From: Theropithecus gelada | Taxonomy: Eukaryota > Chordata > Mammalia > Primates > Cercopithecidae | Length of the DNA stretch: 64,000 nt | Reading direction: 5' to 3' | Assembly (NCBI RefSeq): GCF_003255815.1 | Contig: NC_037673.1 | Location: forward strand, 8,349,236-8,413,235 | Shown here: positions 43,926 to 57,295 of the stretch, one piece after another | How the letters are laid out: every line of letters begins with the position of its first letter | How positions within the stretch are numbered: position 1 is the stretch's first letter | The notes under the pieces: model-generated | Databases searched by the model: none | What the model was told of the DNA's origin: nothing | The model's input: the letters and a program-made list of their open reading frames with translations, nothing else | Position numbers and translations under genes: made by a program

Positions 43926-44129
43926 AGATCTTTTTCTTGAAATAAATTTCCTCTCTTGGGTTTCACCACATGACACTCTCCTGTTTTCTTTTTATCTCCT
44001 TCACTCTTTCTTTAATCTCACTTACTGGCGCTTTTTTTTCCCCCCTAAATCTGCCTGGGACATCTGTTATTCGTTTTTTTTCCCCCCTCTTCTCCATTGG
44101 CATACTTTCTCCAGGTGAGGTATTCAGTG

Positions 44130-44905
44130 CCACGGTTTAAATCCATTACATGCTGACGACTCACAAATCTGTATCTATAGTCCTCGCTTTCTCCGGAGCT
44201 CTGGCCTTTTACAAATAACTTCATACCTGATATCTCCCCCTTGGATGTCAGATAAGTGTATCGCATCCAATATATCCCATATGTAACTTGAAGTCATCTC
44301 TCAACTTATTCCTGTGATTTCTCCATTTTAAGAAATAGCACTAGAATCTACTCAGTTGTTCAAACCCCAAACTTGCCACATCTAACCTCTCAGCATGCCC
44401 ATGGGTTAGGCCCTGAATTACTCATGTCTCTGCCTCCTCATTACTCTCTGTGTATCTGTGGTCTCTTACCCAGACCTCTGCCTGGGAATGGCCCCTGCTG
44501 TCATTCTTGTCTCCCCTGTAGTGTCTTCCCCACACGGTAGCCAGAATAACCTTTGGTAAATGTGAATCAGACTACATTATTCTGCAGTTGAAAAGCATCC
44601 ATTGGCTTTTCTGATCTTACTGGAATTAACCACAATCTCCTTACCACGGCGATTATGAATCTATATTAGTTGATCACTGTCTCGTGTTCTCCCCTTGTCT
44701 GCTTTGCTCTCTGCTGACACCATCATGTTTCAGGCACAAGAGCATTCTTCATGCATTTGAATGCACTGCTGTGTGGCACTTACGGCTTCAGTTCCTTCTG
44801 CCTGGAATTCTTTTCCCTTGGAGCTACACACAGCTGATTCTTTCCTGCTGATTCAGTGCTCAGGCCAAATGTTGCTTTGAAGAGAGAGAGATCTTTCTAA
44901 ATAAT
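44130..44905 (+). repeat. L2 LINE remnant
   Basis: Late-L2 blocks in order: 'CTCATTACTCTCTG', 'GCATCCATTGGCTTTTC', 'CTGTCTCGTGTTCTCC', 'CAGTTCCTTCTGCCTGGAAT', 'GCTCAGGCCAAATGTTGC'. The last two are the well-preserved L2 3' end. The 5' edge is approximate. Confidence 0.8.
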
Positions 44906-44964
44906 CCGATCTCAGGTAGACCTTCATTGCCCCATTTTCCAAATCTAGGTTGCTATTCTGTGAC

Positions 44965-45125
44965 CTATGTTGTTTTCCGTTCCAAACTAGTCTGCACAGT
45001 AGATACAATTGTTTTTCTGTTTTAAAGAGGAAGGATCTGAAAGCAGACAGGTCAACTGGCTTGCCTAGGTTGTATTGTTTACAACAGGCAAAGGTAGAAT
45101 TTAAACCCAGCACATCATCTCTGTT
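44965..45125 (-). repeat. MIR-like remnant
   Basis: 'ACTGGCTTGCCTAGGTTG' and 'GTAGAATTTAAACCCAGC' resemble reverse MIR core. Weak. Confidence 0.5.
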
Positions 45126-48100
45126 CAGAATCCACAAAAAAATTAATAAATAAACAAAAATTTTAAAAAAAACATGGTTACTATAATTCGGCACAATTAC
45201 TTATGTTGAAAGAAAGATCAAACAAAAAACATTGATTTGTGTTGTCATATATTGTGCCATTTTTTATTCTAAGGCTCAGTGAAGATTACCTAGTATTTTC
45301 AATGTTGGAATTTCAATGTAGGTCAAATGTTAGAAATATTGGAGATGGAAACAGTAAAAATTACATAAACAAAGCAACTCAAACCACAAAACTCGTTGAT
45401 GAAGTGCTGTGAACACTAATTTCCTCCTGAATAACTGGAAACATTGGGAGCAATGCTTGATAGCCACTACCTCTGAACTTCTCAGCTATAATACGAGGGG
45501 CCTGAGATCACTTGCTGCATCCTCTTCCTCTAGAAACATTGTGTTGAAAGTAGATTTTCCTTACAGGTAATTATTCTGTCTCTTATGGAGATAAATCTTC
45601 CATGCTCGTCTTCAGAGTTTCAGTGGGTCACTGTGCCCAGGCTAGGTGGCGAATCCAGCTGTAGCTTATTCTTATTTCCACAGTAGTCCAGTGTCCACAG
45701 TGTGAAACTTGTTTACTCTAGTCATTGTCCCATGTAACCCACCTGCCATTACTGTTGATAGTCATTAACGAAAAATACCAATAGAAGGATCCATGAATAT
45801 AAACCTGTATCTTGCAGTTCATGATTTATGCCTTTTATATTAAAATATATACTATGTGGATCACCTGTTCAAATTCTACTTTCTTTCATGACTATGTTTG
45901 AATATTTGCATAAGGGCAAGAATATCAGACAAAACAGCATCTCTGCTAACTACCAAACTGTGCTAAGCTCCTGTAGAAGAGTTCGTTAGGAGTCAGTTTA
46001 TAGTATATTACATCATGGTAAGACACCTTTACAGAACCTAGATGTAAAGGCATAAGGCTTCACCTTTAGCTACTGAGGTAAAATTTTTCATTGTAAAATT
46101 TCTAGGAATAATGAAGTATGAAAGCTAAATGTAAAATGTTTTTATATGATTATACAGAAAAGGGATTCTTTTGTTGTTTGTGTTTTTTCTTTTTAAAAAG
46201 TTCAACTTTTATTTTAGTTACGGGGTACATGTGAAGGTTTGTTACATACGAATATTACTGAGGTTTTTGGCATGGAAAAAGGATTCTAATGGGAATAAAT
46301 CTGTCTCTACAGATGCATTTGCTTTTGCTGAGTCTTGCCTTATTTCAGAGTATGTATTAATCCTTATAACAGAGTCTATGGTTCCTTCGCTATGGTGGAC
46401 TATTCATGAAGGATGTCTCTAAATTTAGATAAAGCTGATGAGAAAAAAATATCATCTATAACAGTTGAACTAGGGAAGGGACATAATCTGATGTCAATAA
46501 TATTATATGTAAATATATATGACATATATTACACATAAAATATACATAAAACTTATGTTTTATATATAAAGTATATATAAAATATTATATACGTGTGTGT
46601 GTGTGTGTGTGGCCCAGGGGTGCAGAGAAATTCTAGAGGCAAGAGATAGCTACAATATGGCTTTTTCCTAACCTGAGCCCCATTTGTGTCACAGATATGA
46701 TCTTTGAGATGGTTAAATACCAGTAGTGATCACTAATACGTTAGGTTCATAAATAATCAAACTGAAGCTTCATATTTCACCTTTTCCTCTTCTGAATGGG
46801 GACAAATGGGTAAAATTAAAGAAAGTGGACAAGAAGGCTGCTTCTCTCTGCATTATTTGAGACTCCACAGGTCCATGATTAATTGAAAAATGACCTGAAA
46901 CATTAGGGTGTTGCCCATTGGAAAATCCACACACACATGCACACCACACACTCACTCATAAACATAGTACAGTATATGATAATGACCCTGATTTAGACTA
47001 TTGAACAAACTTAAAGAAGAGGACAGAGGTAAAGTAACCTAAATAAAGAGGATATGACCTCAGTAGGGCTCCCTGGGGTCCAGCACCCCGGTCATTCCCT
47101 CAGGCTATATAAAAGTGCACTGCCGTTCTAGAGTGAAAATCAACTTCTACCCCAAAAAATGGGAAAAGAGTCATGAAATTAGCTTAAATCAAGAGAACTA
47201 ATAGGAGTGCTGCCCATATTTCAGTATCATGACCAAGATGGAATGCCGAATACACACACATAGGACAGGGGGAAAAGTAGGTATCATAGGTGAAAGGAGA
47301 CGACAGAACCAACTATACAGAACTATACAATGTCCTCATAGTATAGATTTTACTATTATGTAGCAGCAATATTTATAAAGTTTCAAGTGTGTTAATTAAA
47401 AGCACTTTTCATAGGCAAATCAGAAATATCTCAGGAAAGTTACTCTAGAAGCACTTGGAGGAAAAAAATGACTTAATTAAATTATTCTACTTAGGGACGA
47501 AAAATAATAAATATTTTGGAGATTGAGAAAAGAAAATTTTGAGTAATAAATTCATTTAGAAATGGCATTAAAATATTTCATGTAATATCTAAAAGCCAGA
47601 CAAATAAAATTATAATTAATACTACATTTTTATAATATTTAAAAAGCTAGAGAAATTATACCTATGGAATATTCTATAAAGACTGTAGATCATTTCAACA
47701 ATTGATTAAATTAAATAAAGAAAAATTATTTCTGTGTGTTTGGATTATAGATTTTTAGACTTTTATTTATTCTTTTTAATTTCTAAGAATAAAAATGTAG
47801 AAATAATTTGGTCAGGGGAGTAGGTAACTTTTTCATTATTAAAAAACTAGTGTTAAGTAAGAACCTTAGTAGGCCAGTATAAAAGGTTAATGAACGTACA
47901 GAATTTCTCACTTATAGTAGGAAAAAATAACTGGTGGAATGGCTAATGATGATTTTGCAGAAACTGAAAATCACAAGTATCTAAGTTATAGGGATAAGTG
48001 ACCTTAAATATAATCTTTTCTCTCTTCATGCAGATATTAATAATATGGTTCTATGCAGAATATGATGGAGAAGCCAAGTGTTTATCAAATTTGTCACTAG

Positions 48101-48217
48101 CCAGGTCAATTTGCCCGATTGATCTGGGGTGGGCATTGGATCTTTATCTTGTTACAAACTTTCTATTGAGTTCTTATGTCTTATTTGCCAGGGTTGTCCC
48201 AATGCCTTGAAGGATTT
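45126..48217. other. AT-rich unassigned DNA
   Basis: About 3.1 kb without a supported gene. Contains a 75-base antisense L1 3' end scrap at 46195-46270 ('GGGGTACATGTGAAGGTTTG') and a TA/TG microsatellite at 46498-46611. Confidence 0.45.
46498..46611. repeat. TA-rich tract ending in (TG)n
   Basis: Imperfect TATATAAA units followed by about nine TG dinucleotides at 46593-46611. Confidence 0.85.
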
Positions 48218-48232
48218 GAAAATAATATACAG

Positions 48233-48537
48233 GCCGGGCGCGGTGGCTCAAGCCTGTAATCCCAGCACTTTGGGAGGCCGAGACGGGCGGATCACGAGGT
48301 CGGGAGATCGAGACCATCCTGGCGAACACGGTGAAACCCCATCTCTACTAAGAAATACAAAAAATAGCCGGGCGAGATGGCGGGCGCCTGTAGTCCCAGC
48401 TACTCGGGAGGCTGAGGCCGGAGAATGGCGTAAACCCGGGAGGCGGAGCTTGCAGTGAGCTGAGATCCGGCCACTGCACTCCAGCCTGGGCGACAGAGCG
48501 AGACTCCGTCTCCAGAAAAAAAAAAAAAAAAAAAAAA
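48233..48537 (+). mobile_element. AluYR-type element, complete
   Basis: Near-consensus Alu with GAGATCCGGCCACTGC and about 20 A residues. A perfect 15-base target duplication, GAAAATAATATACAG, lies at 48218-48232 and 48538-48552. It is among the youngest insertions here. Confidence 0.97.
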
Positions 48538-48552
48538 GAAAATAATATACAG

Positions 48553-48716
48553 GGTCCTGGTTTTCCCCAAATGACTTTATTATGTAGCCAAACACTCCTA
48601 CTCTCAGGTTCACCTGTTGCCTGGGCAATCATGGAAGTGACACGATTTCCAGGAGCCCACAATAAATACCATTTTTCATGGATCACTTACGTATTAGCCT
48701 GCATTCGTTATTTTAT
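48553..48716. other. Short unassigned spacer
   Basis: Unique DNA between two Alus, no gene seen. Confidence 0.4.
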
Positions 48717-48913
48717 TTTTTTTTTATTTTTTTTTTATTTTATTTTATTTTATTTTATTTTATTTTATTTTTTTTGAGGCAGAGTCTCGCTCTGTCGCCC
48801 AGGCTGGAGTGCAGTGGCGCGATCTCGGCTCACTGCAAGCTCCGCCTCCCGGGTTCACGCCATTCTCCTGCCTCAGCCTCCCGAGTAGCTGGGACTACAG
48901 GCGCCCGCCGCCT
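48717..48913 (-). mobile_element. 5'-truncated AluY with (TTTTA)n tail
   Basis: Only the right monomer and part of the left are present, ending at GCGCCCGCCGCCT. The tail complement is an expanded TTTTA repeat at 48717-48770. A perfect 15-base target duplication, CATTCGTTATTTTAT, lies at 48702-48716 and 48914-48928. Confidence 0.95.
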
Positions 48914-48928
48914 CATTCGTTATTTTAT

Positions 48929-50104
48929 TAATAGGGCTACATTTGTAATTCTGTTGAAATATGAAACTTGTTTTAAAATGTTGGTGCCTCAAGAAGAGAA
49001 CTGAAAACCAAATTGAGGGGCCTACAATAGAATTGGCCTCCAATAAGAGCCAGCATCTGGCTGCAAAGCCACCAGTGTCTGCCCACTCCTCCCGTGGGCA
49101 AAAGTGGAGGATCATTCCACAAACATCCCCAACACTGCTGCTCTCCTCTATACATTTAGAATTAACTAGTTTCAGTTTTGTTCGAGGTATTTATGTTTCA
49201 GTCTTTTGGAAAAAAAAATACACACACACACACAGAGACACACACACACATATCATTAAAAAAAAAAAAGAGTGCTTTGTTTCCCTTCTGAATGACACAT
49301 GAAAAGTGATTATGGAGATGGAGAGTTGAGGACTTGTGGGGTTGTTTTCTATTTTCTACCAATTTGAAAGAGCCTTTACACAGCTGCCTTTTTTAAAATA
49401 TTGTTGGAAGTACTCAATATAAACACACACAAGTTATTTCGAGTAACCATATTTCCTGTTCCACTATCTCATTTCTAGCTCCCTCCAAGAATCATGTACC
49501 CAGGCTCCAGGCCGAGGTTGGGACCCCCTTTTGGCCTTTGCTTCAGCTACTATGGCACCCCGTGTACCATAATACATGAACATGTCCTGGCCAGTCTTAG
49601 AAATTTCAGTCAAACATTAAAAATGGAAGTTTATTCTCCCCCACCAACCTTTATTTTTGTTCCAGCCTCAATAATCTCCCTGTTTTATGGATTTCTAGAA
49701 CATTTATAGTCATCCCAAAGTAACCTACCCTCCGGGTTATATACTATTTTTTAGGTTCTACCGTTTCTAGTGAGTCATCTATGCCTTGTGTGCCTGAGGA
49801 GCTGAGACATAGCTGGGAAGAGGGCAGAGCCAGAGTGTCTGTGCCTCTTGGGTACCTACATCCCTGAACACAGATGTGGAGACCCTCTGTGAACTAGCCT
49901 GTCTTCACTGCACAATATCATTGCCAGAGAATTTTCAGCAAAAATCTTCCATCTAGTAGGACAGCCTAAAAAGGCTCTCATCAGAATTTATGAAATAAAA
50001 TAACATCAGAACCTAAATAAAGCCACCAAATAGGTACATTCGTTTTAAGTAACATGTTATTGATTCCAGTCTTGGTTCACAAATCTGTAGCTCAAAATAA
50101 CTAC
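48929..50104. other. Unassigned DNA with a CA microsatellite
   Basis: No gene supported. (CA)n-like repeat at 49221-49250 with GAGA interruptions, followed by a run of about 11 A. Confidence 0.45.
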
Positions 50105-50116
50105 CCAAGTGTTTCT

Positions 50117-50390
50117 TTTTTTTTTTTTTTTTTTGAGACGGAGTCTGGCTCTGTTGCCCGAGCTGGAGTGCAGTGGCCGGATCTCAGCTCACTGCAAGCT
50201 CCGCCTCCCGGGTTTACGCTATTCTCCTGCCTCAGCCTCCCGAGTAGCTGGGACTACAGGCGCCCGCCACCTCGCCCGGCTAGATTTTTGTATTTTTTTT
50301 GTAGAGACGGGGTTTCACCGTGTTAGCCAGGATGGTCTCGATCTCCTGACCTTGTGATCCGCCCGTCTCGGCCTCCCAAAGTGCTGGGAT
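50117..50390 (-). mobile_element. 5'-truncated AluYR-type element
   Basis: Minus-strand Alu ends at GTGCTGGGAT, missing about 30 bases of its 5' end. Contains GCAGTGGCCGGATCTCAGC. Perfect 12-base target duplication CCAAGTGTTTCT at 50105-50116 and 50391-50402 (the tail complement starts within the T run). Confidence 0.95.
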
Positions 50391-50402
50391 CCAAGTGTTT
50401 CT

Positions 50403-51079
50403 AATAAAGCATCCTGATTTAAGAATTTTTAAATTACAATTAAAGACAGGTGTATCATTTCTCTGTTAAAATCTAGTATTCGGCAAGAATGCTTTTTTAT
50501 GTTTTGGCATTTATAGATCCTTGGCATGGTTTATGAAAAACGTAAGAGAGAGGAGGTGTCAGAAAATACAAACAATTCCCCTTGGACAGGAAAGCAAAAG
50601 GAAACCCTGGGGTAATATGACTTAAGCATCACCATAATGTTAGCTGTCTGCTGTCTACAGTAAGAAGATGCTAAAATTCACAAAGTTTATAAATGATGGT
50701 TCTCTTCTCTTATTAATCTAATTTTTTTTCCCTCAGGGAAATTTAATCTCAAAGATTTCAATGGAAAACATATTTCAGAATAACAAAGGACACCTTTTAT
50801 CTATCTCAGAAAAGCCAAACCACAACTTTCTGCAAGGGCAAAAATACTTGTGTTAGTGCACATTTAAACTGAGAAGTTGTAAAAGTTAACTTTTTAAAAA
50901 ATAAGCTATTTTTAATTTTTTAATGCTATTTCTGCAATTCATTCTTAAGAAAATACACGTTAAGCCATATGAACAGTGAAACTTAGAGCTTTCTAAAACC
51001 TGGAAAGTTTTTTCTGTGTGTGTGTTTTTTAAATCATACATATTTGAGAGTCTAGGAACTGAGAGAACATATTTAATCA
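50403..51079. other. AT-rich unassigned DNA
   Basis: No gene or repeat assigned. Confidence 0.4.
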
Positions 51080-52500
51080 ACAGCAGCAATTTGCTAGGTA
51101 CCTACCATGTGCCAAGTAGTGTGTTGGATGTGGGGACACGTTAGTGAACAAGACTTTTCCATCTTCCTATGAAATGATGAAACCCTAGTCACCATAAAGC
51201 CCAATCATGTTACAAATGGGGGAAGCCCAGGGCACAGAGGAATGCAAGCAGGGCAGGCCTGCCTGGTCAGGAGGTCAGAGAAGGAATTCCTAATAAAGGG
51301 ATATTTAAGCTGAGACCAGACCATGGCTGAACGATGTGGGAAGGGGAAGACTGTGCTGGGCAGAGGATGTGGCAAAGGCCTGCAGGTGAGACACATCATT
51401 GGTGCCCTTGGGAGAAATGACAACCATCAGCAAGTGCAGAACCTGGAGGAAGAGTGCTGAGAATGAGGAAGTGGGGCCAAATCTGGAGGCCTTGAAAGTC
51501 TGGAGGTTTGTTCATCTATGATCAGTGTGGAGGGGCGTATTCAAGAGTTTAAAAAACATACTCATGTTTATAAAAGCCACTCCAACTATAGACTGGAGGC
51601 ATAGCACAAGAGGCAGGAGACAAGTCAGAGATCTGAATCCATAGTCCAGGAAAAAGATGATCACAGGCTCTACCAGGAACTGAATGATACAAACAAATAT
51701 AGGCAGGAGATATTCCAGAAGCAAAGCTAAATATATTTGGTGACTGTTCAAATGTTGGTGGTGAAGGAGGAGAAAACCAGTGCACCTCACATAGCTGTGC
51801 AGGTTGTACACTGAGCAACCCAGGAGTGCCATGGCCATCACATCTACATGGAAGTCTCGTGAAGAACTTGTGCAATGTGGCAGAACCTGGAAGCTCATTG
51901 ATGAAAGAATGTGCCCAGATCTCTATGTTGAGCAAATGGCAATGATTGATTTTATTTACTATAAGTTAGAAGGAAATTGGGGTTTACTATAGGGGAAGAG
52001 TGTGAGTAGCGGTGATGAAAGGAAATGATGAGGTGAGTACCAAACAGTTTGAGTTTGAACGGAGATGAGAAGAGAGAAATTGACACGTATTTGTCTGGAT
52101 ATTGGCCTGACAATGCATGTTTGTGAAACCTCAGTGTTCAGGTGATAATTAAAGCAAGACAGTTGCCTGAGATTCGACAATAATAGTGTTTGGGGACTGA
52201 AGAAACTTTGAAATTTCAAAACCTTTGGAATGTCCCAATTATCAATGATGGAGAAGCAAAAGATGAAGAGGTGGAGGAGGCACCCAAGAGACCAGGAAGG
52301 GAGCCACAGGGTCCAGGAAGAGAGTGAGGAAGACGCAAAGTAGCTGGTGATGAAAAAGTGACAGTGTCCACAGGGTCTGTGACACGTGGGTGGTTGTGAT
52401 TAGAGTGATATCCCATTGGGAGGAGGGGCAGAATCCAGATCATAATGATTTGAGGATGGAAGTGAAAATGCAGAAATAGAGGCAGGAACTCCTGACAGCT
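51080..52500 (+). repeat. Ancient mammalian repeat remnant (unassigned)
   Basis: The opening 'CTACCATGTGCCAAGTAGTG', 'AGTGAACAAGAC', 'GGGCAGAGGATGTGGCAAAG' and the purine-rich stretch after it resemble a widely dispersed ancient mammalian repeat. I cannot name it with confidence. The two 128-codon minus-strand frames at 51512-51935 overlap each other in different frames and have no homology I can see. Confidence 0.4.
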
Positions 52501-53428
52501 CTTTTATTCAGTTTAGTTGCGGATATGAGGGCAAGAACAGTAGCAGAGGGAAAGTTAAAAGGAGTATTGAAAATACAAAGAAGGAGAATGTTTTTTAGAA
52601 GGTTAAGCAAGCAAAGTTAAAGCAATTAGCTTCCCGTAGAAGTAGGTACATGCCATTTATTGTAATACGAGAGTGTGCTATCCCAAATACTTATACATTT
52701 TTGTTTCACTTGAGCTGGCTCAAATCAAAAAGACATAAACTAATACAGAAAGATGTTCACAGGAGAAATTTTCAAGAACCATCTTGAAAATGTATATGGC
52801 CTCTAATACAATTACTATTTTATCACTTTCTGGAGCAGTTCTCTTTCTCTTTTCAATTTACCTGTTCGGTGGCTCACAAAATTATAATGCTAGTGGTACA
52901 GGAAACTCTAATAGTGACAGATATGGAGAAGGAAAAGAACATCAATCTCATACTAAAGAAATTACAGAAATTGTGAAGCTGATTTTAGACGCAGTAGATA
53001 GCTTCCTGGAAAAAGGACCCTCTTCTGTCTGCATCCTGGTAACCAGTAGACCAAGAGGGAATTATTAATGTGTATATAACATGCAAGTAAATGAATTGTT
53101 TGAAAATCGCTTGAATTACACAGAAAATTTAGGATTAATAAATAGCCCATGACTTTGAGAGTTTTCTTTTGAATACATTTTCAGGATATTCTTTGAAGAT
53201 GAATTAAACCTTTTGTTTGGCTAAATACATAATTATGTCAAGGTCAGCAAATGCAATGTACTCTTAAGGTAATTGGGCATTTATCATATTTATACTCAAA
53301 CTAAAATGCTTGTATTTATTAGGTTTTCATTATTTTCAATAATATTTTTAAGGTATTTTAGGATTAACTTACCAATTTTCTTGAATTTATTGTTATTACT
53401 GATTTTAATATTTTTCTTCCTTAATTAC
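52501..53428. other. Unassigned DNA
   Basis: The 94-codon frame at 52784-53068 starts with a hydrophobic, signal-like segment followed by a polar stretch, but has no domain, no promoter evidence and no splice context, so I leave it uncalled. Confidence 0.4.
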
Positions 53429-53794
53429 TGTGATAAACGAATTGGGTCTCCTCAAAATTTATGTGTTGAAGCCCCAACTTCCAATCTAATGTTGTATGGA
53501 GATGGGGCCTGTGGGCAGTAATTAAGTTTAGATGAGGTCATGAGGATACAATCTTCATGATGGAATTAGTGTCCTTGTAAGAAGAGACACTGGAGAGCTT
53601 GGTCTTTTTCTCTGCCATGTAATGATACAGTGAGAAGACAGCTATGTGTAAGCAGGAAAGAGAACCCTTACCAGAAACCAACCAGGCTAGCACCCTGATC
53701 TAGAGCTTCCAACCTTCAGAACTAGGAGAAAATAAATTTCTGTCATCACCCAGTCTATGGTACTATGTTAAGTCAGCCTGAGCAGAATAATGCA
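53429..53794 (+). mobile_element. MaLR LTR (MLT1-like) with perfect target duplication
   Basis: Starts TGTGATAAACGAATTGGG and ends GAATAATGCA. Contains 'TTATGTGTTGAAGCCCCAAC', 'GGAATTAGTGTCCTTGTAAG' and 'GAAAATAAATTTCTGTCATC' with an AATAAA at 53729. Flanked by ATTAC at 53424-53428 and 53795-53799, a perfect 5-base duplication, so both edges are exact. Confidence 0.95.
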
Positions 53795-53853
53795 ATTACT
53801 ATGTGGATGCTAAATGAGGCTATGGAGATATGCTATGGATATTCATCCTAGGT

Positions 53854-54004
53854 CAGGGCTTGTCAGTTTCAGCACTTTGGGCATACTGGTTCAGATAACT
53901 CTTTGCTGTGAGTGGCTGACCTCTGCATTGTAGCATATTTCACCATTCCTGGCTTCTACCCAGTAGATGCCACTAGCATCTCCTGTCCCTGTTGAAAGTC
54001 ACTG
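53854..54004 (-). mobile_element. MER20 remnant (second copy)
   Basis: 'CAGGGCTTGTCAGTTTCAGC' start, 'GGCTTCTACCCAGTAGATGCC' core and a CACTG end match MER20 on the minus strand, with an internal loss. TCCTAGGT and TTTTAGGT flank it (6 of 8 identical), fitting the 8-base hAT target duplication. Confidence 0.85.
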
Positions 54005-56786
54005 TTTTAGGTAGTGTTTAAAGCAAAAAAAAAATTTATTTAGCATAAGCACCATTATTCTCTTTACACCTCTTTTCTCAAGTCCACAAGCCTTTGTTAT
54101 AACCAACAGCAAACACATGTTATTTTAGCTCAAAATATAATATGTGAGCACTCTCCAGTGGAGGGAGACTCTGGAATTTTGATTAAATTCTCAAGTGAGT
54201 CAAAGATGGATATTACAAAAAAAAAAAAAGCAAAAACAAAATCAAAACAAGTGGAAACTGAGCTAAATACGAATTTGAGCTTAGCCACTAAATTTATCTT
54301 TAATATTCTATTTGCTTATGCTTTTTCCTGCTACTTTTTCTATATGCAAAAGTCATTGGAAGAGGATGTTTTGAATTGCTGTAAGGAATAACTAAAGCAC
54401 GTCAGATGTTCTTATTTTTGAGGAAAAGATATCTTGGTGTATTTATTTCTCCATCCCATCAGCTAACAATGACTGAGTAGCCAGCCCATGCCCAGTGCTG
54501 TGCTAAAGACAACGAAGCAGGTATTTCAATCAAACGTGATGCTGGATTTCCCAGTTCAGGAATAGCAAATAGGAAGTACGTGTGTGTCCACAGCAACATC
54601 ACTAATAACACAGTCTTCTGCCAATACCGGAAGGGCTGCTGCTTCATCCCAGTCACACCCACAGATGCCCTTCATCCCAGTCAGATTCATCAGGAATATG
54701 AAACCTATCTGTCTAGTCAGTGACTGCATTTTTCTCAGACCTGGTTTCCCTGCTGTCCCTCCACATCTTTTAACACAGAAACTTACTAATAACATTCTGT
54801 GCCCCAAAATGTTCCATTCATCTGAGGATGAGGACCCAAATCTTTAACCTAACCAGAGGACCCCTGGGAATTTTCTAGACTCTTTGTTTTTTTTCTTTCT
54901 CTCCCTGTCCTATACTCAGCTCTACAGTCAGTGGCCTTCTGTCAGTCCTTGAACTGAACTTTCTTTCTTACCACTCAAGTGATTTTCAACTGCTACTATT
55001 TTTTCTCTGTGGAATAGACTTTGCTTAATTAATTCCACACATCGTTTACAACGAGCACAAATGTCACTTTCTTAGGAGATGCTTTCTGACTTTCTCTCTC
55101 TCTCTGCTTTCTCTCCACTTTCTGCTCTTACCTTCATGAGGGCAGAGGAAGTGTCTATGTCTTGTTTCCTGTATAAGCTACAGTGACTGGCACATAACAT
55201 ATGCTCAGTAAACAATTCATTCTCAGTTTATTTCTATTTTTAAAGGCAAGACTCTGTCTTCTAGCTGAACAGAAAACTCAGCTTAGGGCTAAGCAAGTAC
55301 TAATTTCCCTGAGTCCGGATGACCACCTATATATAATTCTATTCTGTGAAACCAAGGCTTGGTTCCTTCTAGTTGTAAGTTTATGAGAACTTACAACAGA
55401 TGTCAACATTTAAGGCGGATAAGAAATTTGAATCACATAAACACTGCTAATAACACAAGTAGCTTGAATGGATCTTAAATGTGTTATGCTGAGAGTGGGG
55501 TAGGGGCCAACATCAGTGGTTTACATATTGTGAGTTTATATTTATGCATCATCCTTGAAGTGAGAAAATTATAAAGATGGATAGCAGAACAGAGGTTGCC
55601 AGGGGATGAGGCTGGAGGGAGTCTCTTCAATATAAGTCTGTATCTTAATTATGTTGAGGAGTACTCAAACATACCAAATGCCAAAATCTCAGAGAGCTAG
55701 GCACCTTCCCCCAACCCCCACAAAATGAGGATATACACAAGCTGGTATAATTTAAATAAGGTCTGAACTGATGTAGATAGTATTATACCAACATTCATTT
55801 TATGGCTTTGACATTGTTCTGTGGCTGAGATTATCATTGCGGGGAGCTGGATGAGTGATACCCAGGAACTGTGTATATTATCTTTGCAAACTGTATGGGT
55901 CTTAAACTATTACAAAATGAAATGTTATTAAAATGTTTCAGAACATTGTAATATCAATGAAATCTAATAACATGTAGTTATTGATTTCAGTATTATAATA
56001 GTGGAGGCTTTTGCTTATCTTATGTGAGAAAAGGGTAAACATGAGTTATAAATAAAATCAAACAATTTTGGTGATTAGAAATTAAGATTTGGGTGCCAAC
56101 AAGTATTAAAAGGAAGAGATAGTAGATATATTCTATTTATCTTTTCCAGAAATTATCCAGGGAAAGATTGTTTTCAAGGCAATGTAGTTGAGGGAGCTTT
56201 ACAAATGGCTTCATGAAAAAAAAAATAGATGTAATACTTTAGAATATAGTAATTTTAAATAACCAGTGACTGACCCTGTTGAAATAATGTGTAAGAAATA
56301 TTTATGTTAGAATTGGAGAAACTTTATCTAATTCATTATCCATCACATGTCCTAAAGCAATAATTTCAAATAACTAAATACTATTAGATTACATTTTGTT
56401 TTATTTTTAAGCAATATTATTCCTCTTAAAGATTTTGCAACATTTCATTCTCTCTCAAATGAATGCCTTCATTATTTTCAACGATGCTGCTGTATTAAAT
56501 CAGCCCAGGGAATTTGAGGTCTTCTTTGTGGTGCACTTTCAATGTCTGTGTATGGGGGCATCCACCTGATGGCCCATTAGCTGGGCAGCATCCAGCCTGT
56601 CTATGCTTGACAATTTAGTCACCTGGAGCACCACCAGTCCACAATGGCATGCTCCCATATAACAAGGAGACTGCAGAGTTCTACACTTCCTTATGTGTGT
56701 TTACTGATTCTTCTTGAGAATCAGTTTCTTTAGCTGATGTAAAAGACCCTTACAAAACACCACAGTTTGTGAATGAGGGAAGAATA
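54005..56786. other. Unassigned DNA with weak L2/MIR traces
   Basis: No gene supported. L2/MIR-like scraps at about 54460-54525 ('CAGTGCTGTGCTAAAGAC') and 55125-55215 ('GTGACTGGCACATAACATATG'). Confidence 0.45.
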
Positions 56787-56791
56787 AAATC

Positions 56792-57293
56792 TGTGATAGT
56801 TAATTTTGGCTGTCAACTTGACTGGATTAAGGCATACCTAGAGAATTGACAAAGCATGATTTTAGGGTGTTTCTGTGAAGCTGTTTCCAGGGGAGATTGC
56901 TGTGTGAGTCTGAGTGTGTAAGTGGTAAACCTGCCCTCAGTGTGGGTGGACACCATCCAATCTGCTGCGGTCCCAGATAAAACTAAAATAGAGGAGAGAG
57001 AAATTAGCCTCTCTCTTCTGGAGGTGCGAAACATTCTTCTTCTCCTTGGATATCAAAACTCCAGGCTCTCCAGACTTTGGCTTTTGGACTCCAGGACTTA
57101 TACCAGGAGTCCCCTGGGTTCTTAGCCTTCAGACTTGGATTGATCCACGCTACTGGTATTCCAGGTCTCAACTTACAGATGGTCTTTCATGGGACTTCTC
57201 AGCCTCTATACACATAGGAACCAATTCCTCTAAAAAAATCCCCATATATATTTATCCTATTGGTTGTGTTTCTCTGGACAATCTTGACTAATA
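56792..57293 (+). mobile_element. ERVL-type 5' LTR (copy 3)
   Basis: Begins TGTGATAGTTAATTTTGGC and ends TTGACTAATAC. It pairs best with the LTR at 62181: both share an AGGACTTATACC/AGGATTTACACC block and a GCTACTGGTATTCC/GCTACTGGTATCTC block, while copies at 770 and 21559 are more distant. Confidence 0.85.
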
Positions 57294-57295
57294 CT

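Noticed and set aside
51512..51935. Two 128-codon minus-strand frames
   Set aside because: They overlap in different frames inside what looks like an ancient repeat, and neither has a recognisable domain.
52784..53068. 94-codon frame with a signal-like hydrophobic start
   Set aside because: No homology or motif, no upstream promoter features that I can identify, and codon context like the surrounding AT-rich DNA.
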